A DNA stretch of 11,017 nucleotides, taken from positions 1-11,017 of the forward strand of contig JNEM01015754.1 of the NCBI GenBank assembly GCA_000697335.1, in the 5' to 3' direction. The position numbers were made by a program, and so were the translations under genes. This document shows positions 1-7,937 of this stretch, piece after piece. The notes below the pieces were generated by a model that made no database searches, was not told the origin of the DNA, and saw only the letters and a list, made by a program, of their open reading frames with translations. This stretch comes from Conidiobolus incongruus B7586 (Eukaryota; Entomophthoromycota; Entomophthoromycetes; Entomophthorales; Conidiobolaceae). The first letter of the stretch is position 1; every line of letters begins with the position of its first letter.

Positions 1-1490
1 TTTATAATTATATAGTTAAGAATAATAAATATAAAATTTATCTTATCTTTTATATCTATAAATTAAAAAAAGTTAAGTTTAATTAGGTAAGTAAATTTAT
101 AAGGTTCTTAAATATAATTATATATATCAAGTTCAAAATCTTTAGATAAAATTTTTAAATATCTTCAAGATTAATAAAATTAACTAAATAAAAATTTCTT
201 TAGATAATAAAAATAATCAAAAACAAGGAAGTTATTTTAATTTAAATAATAATATAATCTATAATAAGTTTAAAAAAATCTAAAATCATATTTATATGAA
301 AAATCTTAATATCTTAATTCTCTACTATTGTTGGATTTTTTATATAATTAAAGTTTTTAATTAAAATAATAAAAATGAAATATAAATAATATATATTTTA
401 TATTTAATTTAATAATAGTAATTAATATATTTTGATAATTAAAAAGGGTTTTTTCTTATATTAGGTTTTGCTAATAAAAGTGAAATTAATTAATAACAAA
501 TAATATAATGAATTTAAAACAAGTTGAAAATATTTGATTAAATAATAATAGTGTAAGTAGTTAGTAATATTGCCAATAACTTTTAATAAGCATTATTTAA
601 TTTAAAATTAATTAAATTCAACCTTAAATTTTTAAAAGTATTTTATATATAGTTTATTTTAAAAAACTAGAAATATATTTGAAAAATTAAGAATTAAAAA
701 ATTTGCCATTTTCTAAATAAAGTAAACATGATATGATATGTAATTAAGTTGTATTCATTAAACCTATTAAACCTATTAATGTATTTTTAATTGAATATTC
801 TCAATTTAAAAATTGGAATGTTTAGAACTTGAAGAAAAATATATTTACACTATATATATTGGATATAATTGTTCGAACATTATTCTTAACATACATTAAT
901 ATTTCAAGTTTATACTGTTAAAGCTTGATATTATATTTTTCATTATAAACATTTTACAAATCAAAGTTAAAACAATCAATTTCAAAGCAAATTTATCAAA
1001 ATCGATTTTTATACCAATGTAAGTCATCAAATTCCAATATATGAATATGATATAATTATTAATCTACACAAATTATCTATATGAAAATATTATATGTAAG
1101 AATTACCAAAAAAGGAAAAATACCGCAAATTATAATCATCAATCAAAGTTATATAAAAATATTAAAATAAGAGTCTTAAATATTGGAAATTAATATATAT
1201 AATAGAATTGAATCATAGCAATAAAAAATTATGAATGGAATTTTGAAGTCTATATCAGTTTTAATTGGTGATATAATAAAATTTAAAACTATACCTTATC
1301 TGAGAAAAATATTGAACTGTTATTTAAATATTTAATTGGTATAAAAGCATATTAATGTAAATTTTGGAGATTACTTGTTATAACAATTTAATCTAATTCT
1401 TTTCTAATCAGTTTAAGCAATCATATATTAAATATAAGATGAATCCATCACCGTACAAATAAATAATAAAGGCGAGATAATTTAAAGAGT
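1..1490. other. AT-rich intergenic DNA, no gene recognised
   Basis: This stretch is dominated by A and T homopolymer runs, with stops in all frames and no coding-like patch, tRNA or rRNA that I can see. The only local structure noted is a 9-bp tandem repeat (attaaacct) of about 2.5 copies at 757-779. The part just left of 1491 should hold the COX17 3' untranslated region, since that gene runs leftwards, but I see no clear AATAAA on the minus strand close to its stop. Confidence 0.7.
757..779. repeat. short 9-bp tandem repeat, about 2.5 copies
   Basis: The unit attaaacct occurs at 757-765 and 766-774, followed by a partial attaa. It is too short and too AT-rich to assign a function, and probably reflects slippage in low-complexity DNA. 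Confidence 0.5.
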
Positions 1491-1679
1491 CTATATGTTG
1501 AAACCATAAGATCTCATACAAGCTTTGTGGGCTTCAATTAATTCAAAGCAATTTTCCTCACCATTTAAAAAAATGCATTCATCCCTAGCCTTTTTGGTAT
1601 CAGGACAAGCACAGCATGGCTTTGGTCGAGTGGTATCCTTGGGTGCGGTTTGGATTGAGGAATTATCAGAATTGGCCAT
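1491..1679 (-). CDS. COX17: COX17, cytochrome c oxidase copper chaperone
   Basis: A complete single-exon gene of 62 aa, the usual length for Cox17. The protein carries copper(I) in the mitochondrial intermembrane space and hands it to Sco1 and Cox11 for assembly of the cytochrome c oxidase copper centres. Visible in the sequence: the copper-binding motif KPCCACP at residues 20-26, and the twin CX9C motif that forms the disulfide-linked helical hairpin and makes the protein a Mia40 import substrate (Cys25 with Cys35, then Cys44 with Cys54). The segment KKARDEC and the block LIEAHKACM are typical of the family. The N-terminal 19 residues are polar and variable, as in other Cox17 proteins. The start ATG has A at -3 and an AT-rich leader. 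No cleavable presequence is seen, as expected. All six core cysteines are present, so the gene looks functional. Confidence 0.97.
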   Translation of the reverse strand: MANSDNSSIQTAPKDTTRPKPCCACPDTKKARDECIFLNGEENCFELIEAHKACMRSYGFNI

Positions 1680-1791
1680 TTTTATAATATTAACAGATTA
1701 TATTATTTCGGATATAGAATAAAAAATGTATTTTTTTTAATGATCTGTGATTAGTAATATTTATTAATTATGAATGATATACATTTTTGCT

Positions 1792-1796
1792 ATTGG
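1792..1796 (-). promoter_or_regulatory. possible CCAAT box upstream of COX17
   Basis: ATTGG on the plus strand reads CCAAT on the minus strand, in the context CTGACCAATAGC, about 113 nt upstream of the COX17 ATG. In fungi the HAP2/3/5 (NF-Y) complex binds CCAAT and activates respiratory genes. The flanks fit a CCAAT-box context only loosely, and a chance match in AT-rich DNA cannot be excluded. Confidence 0.3.
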
Positions 1797-2248
1797 TCAG
1801 AATCAATGAAGAAAATAAATCCCATAAATCAATAATCCCAAGTTAATATATATACTGAATTATTAGAGTATATTTATATTTACTCTGATTCAGCTTATAC
1901 AAGACTGCATATTTGACTTAAACAATAATATATTATCAGAGTACAATTGATAATAATAGCAAATTCTTTGATTGTCAAATAAATACAATATATCATATAT
2001 TCATTATCAATTTCTTTAATCCATTTTAAATATATAAAATCGAAAAATGCATTATATTAATAACAATCAATATTTCTAAACAATATATCTTTTTTGATTT
2101 TATTTCATTTGATATATTATATTTTTATATGTTTTAAGCATATTTTAAGATTATTAACATATTGATTTCATCCACGTATATGATAAAATATTATAATTTC
2201 ACCATATATACTAATGATTTCTGACTTGATTTGTAACATTCACTATAT

Positions 2249-2300
2249 TGAATATTGGTTAATTTTTTTAAACCATTTTAAATCAATGAATATTGGTTAA
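2249..2300. repeat. direct 14-bp repeat, two copies
   Basis: The sequence tgaatattggttaa occurs at 2249-2262 and again at 2287-2300, 38 bp apart start to start. Each copy contains CCAAT on the minus strand. It lies in the divergent spacer, so a regulatory role is possible but unproven. Confidence 0.45.
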
Positions 2301-2389
2301 ATATACAAATATGAATGTCATTTAAATGAGCAATAGATCTATATACAATAGTAGTTTAATAGATTAAACAATATACATCAATTTTGCTC

Positions 2390-2760
2390 ATCAAAGTTCA
2401 AATGGTCATTAACGTCAAGATATCGAAATATCCATCTAAGAATAGCAACAAAAAACTTGTAACTAAATATAGAGCTCTGGAGACCAGAGTTGACAATGAA
2501 CCAAATGAAGTGCTATCGCTAAACAATGACTCATTCCTAACCAATACCTCTGCGAAAGGCAGGGAGCAATAAATCAATTTAGTGCTGTGATTAGGGATCT
2601 AAGAATTTAGCTTAATGGTTATGATCAAATTCAATCAGTGAATATCTTGGAAAATTTTAATTGAAAATTTTATGGGAATTCATTTAAAAAAACATGCAAT
2701 TTGTGGGATAAAAAATATTTCAAAGATTTAATATCGATAATACAATATGATGAATAGTAT
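2390..2760 (+). mobile_element. decayed coding-like fragment, possibly LTR-retrotransposon gag fossil
   Basis: This patch is visibly richer in GC and in codon-like composition than the DNA on either side, and its left part encodes a charged, lysine-rich peptide on the plus strand. Towards its right end the conceptual translation has a lysine-rich W-D-x3-F pattern that recalls the end of Ty3/gypsy-type gag (Retrotrans_gag) domains. It is broken, with several breaks, and looks old. I see no LTRs, protease, reverse transcriptase or integrase nearby, so at most it is an isolated scrap. It could instead be the relic of a host gene. Confidence 0.3.
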
Positions 2761-2852
2761 ATTCTTTTAGATTAAAGCAATATCCATTAATCAAAATAGA
2801 TTCATAGATTAATTTTTATCAAAAGTTATACCTTAAGAATAATTAATTTAAA

Positions 2853-4333
2853 ATGTCAAAAAGACCTCAGCCCGAAAACATTCACTCAGAAGAGAGAACT
2901 TATGAAAACGATCCAGCCTTAGCTGAAATGGGTGAATTTGAAGATCAATTCGAAGATGAAATTGAGTCTGATGACCAAATGGATATTTCTGGATCTGAAG
3001 CTGATAGTGGTGACGAAAAAGGTATTTTATATTAAATATCATTAATGATCCTCTCCCTGATTTATTTATGTTAGATATGGAAGTTGACGAAGCAGATCAA
3101 TCAGCTAAAAAAGATCTCAAAGTTTATTTACCTGGTTTAAATTTAGAACAAGGCGAAGAATTAGAAGTAGATAATAGTGCTTATCAAATGCTCCATTCAC
3201 TCTCTGTAAAATGGCCTTGCTTATCTTTCGATATACTTCCTGATAAACTCGGAACAAATCGCACCAAATTCCCCATGACTGCATACGCTGTTGCTGGTAC
3301 TCAAGCTGATAAACCCAAAAATAACGAAGTTATGATCCTTAAAATGTCTCAGCTCTGTAAAACTTTAGAAGATGATGAAGATGATAATGACGATATGGAT
3401 GATGAGGAAGAAGACGACCCTATTCTTGAATCAAAATCAATCCCCCATTTTGGAGGTGTGAACAGAATCAGAGCATCTGTAATTGACGGCACAAATGTTG
3501 CTGCTACATGGGCTGACACAGGAAAAGTGCATTTGTTCAATTTGAATCCTTATCTTACCAGTCTCAATGTTCCTGGCCATGTTATCCCCAAGAATGCTAA
3601 TACTCCATTCTATACTTTGGATGTTCATTCAGATGAAGGGTTTGCTATGGATTGGTCTAAATTGGAACCTGGAAAGTTGCTTACAGGAGATTTTAATGGC
3701 GAAATTTACATGACTGAAGTCTCAGCAAATGGTGTTATTCCTGATCCTCGCCCTTTCAGAGGCCACCAATCATCAATTGAAGATCTTCAATGGTCCCCAT
3801 CCGAAAAAAATGTCTTTGCTAGTTGCTCAGCTGACCAAACTGTCAGAATTTGGGATGTTCGTAATAAGAATAATTCAGCTATTTCTGTCCACGCACATAA
3901 CTCTGATGTTAATGTAATTTCCTGGAATACTACTGTTAATTATCTTCTTGCTTCTGGCTCAGATGATGGAACTTTCTCAGTTTGGGACCTTAGAACCTTT
4001 TCTCCTTCAGCCAAGCCTACACCTGTCGCCAGCTTCAAATGGCATTCAGCCCCTATTACCTCCATCGAATGGCATCCTTCTGATGATTCAGTACTCGCTG
4101 TCTCTGGAGCTGATGACCAGATCACTCTTTGGGATCTTTCCGTCGAACCTGATGAAGAAAACCAAGGAGGCGTGCTTAAAAGACCTGATGGATCTATTGT
4201 TCCTCCCCAACTCCTCTTTATTCACCAAGGCCAACAAGATATTAAGGAAATTCATTGGCACAAACAAATTCCTGGTCTTATGATGTCCACTGCCGCTACT
4301 GGATTCAATATTTTCAAGACTATTTCTGTTTAA
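2853..4333 (+). CDS. RRB1: RRB1/GRWD1, WD-repeat ribosome assembly and histone-binding protein
   Basis: Two exons, 2853-3021 and 3075-4333, joined across a 53-nt phase-1 intron (3022-3074; donor GTATTT, acceptor TTAG, candidate branch point CTGAT with its A at 3060). They encode 475 aa, close to yeast Rrb1 and human GRWD1. In yeast this essential nucleolar protein chaperones ribosomal protein L3 (Rpl3) into early 60S particles; the human homologue also binds histones. Residues 1-70 are acidic. Residues 91-111 (SAYQMLHSLSVKWPCLSFDI...) are the conserved N-terminal helix of the CAF1C/RBBP4-type histone-binding domain. An acidic loop lies at about 155-171. WD repeats with GH and WD landmarks are clear at about 286-317, 329-361 and 379-410, with earlier, more diverged blades; the last beta strand ends at the stop. 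The ATG context (A at -3) is good. A plus-strand AATAAA lies at 4489. Confidence 0.95.
3022..3074 (+). other. RRB1 intron 1
   Basis: A 53-nt GT...AG intron. Removing it joins the acidic N-terminal reading frame to the WD-repeat frame through a split Asp codon (g + at), giving ...SGDEK-D-MEVDEADQ. An acidic linker rich in E and D just before the histone-binding helix is what the family shows, so the join is well supported. Without splicing the first exon meets a stop within a few codons. Confidence 0.9.
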
Positions 4334-4674
4334 ACTATTCTATCAATCTATTATTGATATGAACTGAATATTTTATATTTTCTAAATTCACTTTTTTATT
4401 CACATTTTCATCATTACAATGCTATTCTAATATGATTTTAAGTTGATAACATCATCTTATTTTATAGAATATATATGTATATTTATACAATAAAGACCTT
4501 TTATGTAATATCATGCCTATTATGATCTTTTTCTTTATTATCTCATTAAATTAAAATTTTTTAACATATATCATTTGTATTTTTTACATTTTATTACCCA
4601 TAATTTTTAATTTGGTTATTTTCAGTAAATTACAGATGTTAACAAAAATTAAATGAAATAATTTGTAAAAGATA
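4334..4674. other. RRB1 3' UTR and promoter of the Scm3-like gene
   Basis: A 341-nt AT-rich spacer between two tandem genes. It starts with a small hairpin (tatcaat / attgata, 4341-4359, 5-nt loop) 8 nt after the RRB1 stop. TA-rich runs of tatata type precede a plus-strand AATAAA at 4489-4494. The right half must hold the promoter of the next gene, but no distinct element is recognisable. Confidence 0.5.
4489..4494 (+). terminator. candidate RRB1 polyadenylation signal (AATAAA)
   Basis: AATAAA lies 156 nt after the RRB1 stop, preceded by alternating TATATA-like sequence that in yeasts acts as an efficiency element. The hexamer is common by chance in DNA this AT-rich. Confidence 0.35.
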
Positions 4675-5980
4675 ATGGATTCAGATGAAGAATTATTCAT
4701 TGAGAATAGGATTAGATTAAAAAATTCGTTTGAACAACTTATATTAAAATATAGCAATGTTTCATCTGAGCATATTGAAGAATATGATTTGAATACCGGA
4801 GAGGGTTTTATTATTCCTAATCCTATTGAGCCTTCGTCTAGAAATATTTCACATGGCCCTGATGAGTTGTGGAATTTTCCTGAGTTCAAAGATGTTATTC
4901 CTCAAGATAATTTATCTCGATTTGAAGATAAAGAGACAAGTAATTTCTAATATTATATTATTTATAGAATAATAATAATGATTACCTGTTTATTTTTAAT
5001 GTAGTTGAACAAAATGATTTAGACGAAGATTTATCATTTGAAAACGAACCGAATTCGGGTAAATACTAAATAAAATTAATTTTGATAACAGTAATTTTTA
5101 AACAGATTTAAAAGATACGAGTATTCATGATTATAAAAAAACATCCAAGGATATAAAAGGTATAGCTTATAACATCATTAATTCCCTTTTTATTTCATTT
5201 TATATTTTAACGATTTCAATTTTATTCTTTTATTTTGTAGAAAAAATTATAAGGAATCATGAAAATATAAATTTGGATCAAAATAAAACTTCAAATTCAT
5301 CGCCAAAGCGCCAAAAAATCGGTTTAGATTATTCACTTTCTAACTTAAAACAAAATGGAATAGATATTGATGATTTGGCATCTGAAATCTATAATGAGAG
5401 TGAATCACTAGAAGAAGCTGGACCTATATTAGTGGACTGGAAATTAGATATATCCTACTCGGATTCTGAAGTCTCGTCTGAAGAGAAAGATACAGTTTCT
5501 ATGGTCGAAAATGATGGCACGTTAGATGAAAAAGACGATCACAAAGATTCTGCATCAAATAATTCTACAGTTATAAATTCCTCCAATAAGGAGGACATTT
5601 TAAATTCTACTCTTTCATTGAATCCCCCAACTCCATTAAAATCATCCAAAATCAATACAAATGGTATTAGAAACAATTTTCAAATTTTAAAAACAAGCCT
5701 TTAATTTATAAATTAATATTAGGGTCTGTAATCAATAATAGACTCAAGTCAATAAAGAAAAGATGTCGATCAAAAACAAAACAAACTGTTGAATCGAATT
5801 CACGCAATTCATCTATAGATGCTACTTCAAAATCAAATGAAATCTCACAAATTGGTAAGTTACACACTTTAATTTAAACTATAATTAACAGTAAAATATT
5901 TATTAGACGATTCCATTACCTGTGGCGGTCTACAATGTCAAAAAGTATTCTGTTTAGAGTGTGGCTCATTAAACTGTTAG
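4675..5980 (+). CDS. Scm3/HJURP-like centromeric histone chaperone
   Basis: Six exons: 4675-4939, 5005-5058, 5106-5159, 5241-5663, 5723-5854, 5907-5980. The five introns (65, 47, 81, 59 and 52 nt) are all phase 1 with GT...AG ends, and the joined frame is open for 333 aa to a TAG. Residues 12-49 (RIRLKNSFEQLILKYSN..., then EYDLNTGE) match the layout of the Scm3 core: a basic amphipathic helix with LKxxFExxxxKY, then an acidic D-L-x-T-G-E motif. In known Scm3 proteins this core binds CENP-A/H4 and loads it at centromeres. The middle is Ser-, Asp- and Glu-rich and probably disordered; SPKRQK at about residue 145 could be a nuclear signal. The C-terminus has five cysteines, C-x4-C-x4-C-x2-C-x4-C (315-333), the last residue being Cys; zinc binding is inferred. 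The usual GHL after the core is not evident. The gene model is firmer than the family call. Confidence 0.6.
5855..5906 (+). other. last intron of the Scm3-like gene, two in-frame acceptors
   Basis: The donor is a consensus GTAAGT at 5855. Two acceptors, AACAG ending at 5891 and TTAG ending at 5906, are 15 nt apart and both keep the frame, so the product could gain five residues (Val-Lys-Tyr-Leu-Leu) just before the cysteine cluster. The distal site gives a 52-nt intron in line with the others here. The proximal site would give 37 nt, which is short for this window, so the distal one is preferred. Confidence 0.5.
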
Positions 5981-7937
5981 GTCAAGTATAATTACAAATT
6001 TTTAATATCATATTTTATTTCAGTATAATTTATTGTTTATCATTTTCAAATAATATATATTACTATCCATTATGTTTTGTATAATTTTTTTCATACTCAA
6101 ATTTTGGGATAAAAATTTAGTTAAAAATCATATATTAATAATATTTAATTAAAACCAGACCAAATATCCTTATTTAGTTTTTTTTGTCAATTGAATAATA
6201 GAGCTTTACTATAATTAACGAAAATGGCACATCTATGCTAAGTCCTTTTATATTCAATAAAATTTGAATTATTTGACAAATTCCAATAATGATAGATAAT
6301 ATTGCGTGAAAATTTTAGCTAAATTGGGAACGTACACTGTTAGTTAAAACCTAGTGGAGCAATATATTCTAATTATGCGAATCATTTACAGCTAAGTGAT
6401 AAAACATTCAAATCAAATATTCAATAGAAAATATTTTATTATAGTGAAAATTATCTAATGATTCTTTTCAATTTTTATACAAAAATGCTAGAGAAATATA
6501 TTATAAAAAAAGGATTTCATCATAATAATAAATCAGAAATTTTGATTTCAAAAATTGAATAGCAATGTAAAATTATTCTTTGAAATATTATAAACAAATT
6601 AAATGATACAATAAATATTGTGAAGGAATTAAAAGCTTTATAAAATTGTATTTATAAATATTTTAAAAAATTCAATATTTTTTAAAAACTATATGTTATA
6701 ATTTTAATTACTATCACACTCTTTTTTCAAATTTAATATAAAACACCAATTCTAAGTATATTCATTTAAAATTTTAATATATCTTTTATCAGTCAGATAT
6801 ACATAAAACTATGAAGCAATTTCATGCTATTGATAATAAAGGCTTGCAAATATTGTTATATGCAATTTTAAAAATCTGAATTTTTTATACCTGAAAATAT
6901 ATTATTTTAATAAAATATTATATATTTTAAAATAGATCAGAAAATAGAGAAAGTAAGAAAAGGCATATTAATTATAGCATTTAACTGTGTAATTAACAAT
7001 AATTGGTGATAAATTTCATAACAATTAGAACAATATTTTATCATTTAAATTACATTGAATTTAATCTCTTTTTTAAAAAATATAAGTTCATATTTTTATC
7101 AAAAATAAACTTAATCATTTGCAAAATAATTTGAACAATTTGGTTAAATGATATACATTATATTAAAAATTATAGCTTAAAAAGGATCATTACTCAATTT
7201 ACATTCTACTAATACTTGAAATTGTATTATTAAAAATCCAGGCAATCAATTCAAATCTTTAAATAATGAATATCTAAGAATAATTCCAAAATTCAATTAA
7301 ACTTCAGAATGTAATTTATAGCATTAATTGTTAATATATATATACCAAAGCTTCAATAAAATTATTTTACAAGTAAATCAATTTACTAATCGAATCAATA
7401 AATTGACCAAGTCAAAATTAATTTTGTTAACAAATCTCAATCACTCATTAAATAAATTTAATATCAAAACAAATATTAAATGAAAAAATAAAATTTCGTT
7501 TCGAACCTGGTATCAAAATATAATAACAATATATGTATACTTATATAGAAGTAATAAACTAAATGAAAATCATAACTATACTCAATTTCTAAACAATCAT
7601 TTTTAATATTATTTTTAACTAATTACAAATCATTTCCATCATTACTATCATTGCTAGTTTGATTTGATGATCTTTTTCTCTGATATATATTGTAATCATT
7701 TTTATTTATTTAATATATGAAATGTTTAATTGTTTGATGTAATTATACTTAAGACAATTTTTCTCCTGACATTTTTAATTTTCACTATAATATATATCAT
7801 TAAAAAAAACTTCAGTTATATCTCAAGAATAATAAAATATATAAAATCAATTAATATGAAGGCAATGTTTATTAGGAAATTGAATTTTATTAATGGAATA
7901 GAAAGAAAAATCAAGAGATATATTATGAAGTACAGCC
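5981..7937. other. convergent AT-rich spacer, no gene recognised
   Basis: The spacer lies between the 3' end of the Scm3-like gene (plus) and the 3' end of SDH1 (minus), so both 3' untranslated regions lie here and no promoter is required. It is nearly all A and T with frequent stops. Slightly more complex patches at about 6157-6420 and 7620-7700 are noted elsewhere. A GGTTCGAA-like stretch at about 7498-7508 (minus) was examined as a tRNA B box, but no tRNA fold surrounds it. A plus-strand AATAAA at 6256-6261 could serve the Scm3-like gene. Confidence 0.6.
7868..7873 (-). terminator. candidate SDH1 polyadenylation signal (AATAAA)
   Basis: TTTATT on the plus strand reads AATAAA on the minus strand, about 65 nt downstream of the SDH1 stop. 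The distance is sensible, but the hexamer is frequent by chance here. Confidence 0.35.

Larger units (their letters stand above)
1680..2383. other. divergent intergenic spacer between COX17 and RRB1, left part
   Basis: AT-rich DNA that must contain the COX17 promoter (minus strand). No gene is recognised. It holds a CCAAT-type motif near the COX17 start and a direct 14-bp repeat, both listed separately. The remaining part of the spacer, up to the RRB1 start at 2853, contains the decayed coding-like patch. Confidence 0.6.

Noticed and set aside
2748-2754. ATGATGA resembling a C box of a C/D snoRNA.
   Set aside because: No D box (CTGA) or terminal stem at a suitable distance.
3948-4283. Plus-strand open frame of 111 codons inside RRB1 in another frame.
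   Set aside because: It is a shadow of the WD-repeat coding sequence, which is unmistakable in the main frame.
4584-4889. Minus-strand open frame of 101 codons opposite the first exon of the Scm3-like gene.
   Set aside because: The plus strand has a good ATG, consistent splice sites and a family-like motif; the minus-strand frame shows nothing recognisable and starts in antisense exon sequence.
5059-5091. Nearer acceptor (ATAACAG) for intron 2 of the Scm3-like gene.
   Set aside because: It would give a 33-nt intron and run into a stop after a few codons; the AACAG ending at 5105 keeps the frame open.
6157-6560. Slightly more complex DNA with a run of open codons, considered as a decayed gene.
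   Set aside because: No recognisable motif, no splice-supported frame and low GC; such runs are expected by chance in a spacer of this size.
7495-7570. tRNA-like B box (GGTTCGAA) on the minus strand.
   Set aside because: No T-arm stem, A box or acceptor stem can be formed around it; the match is the short motif only.
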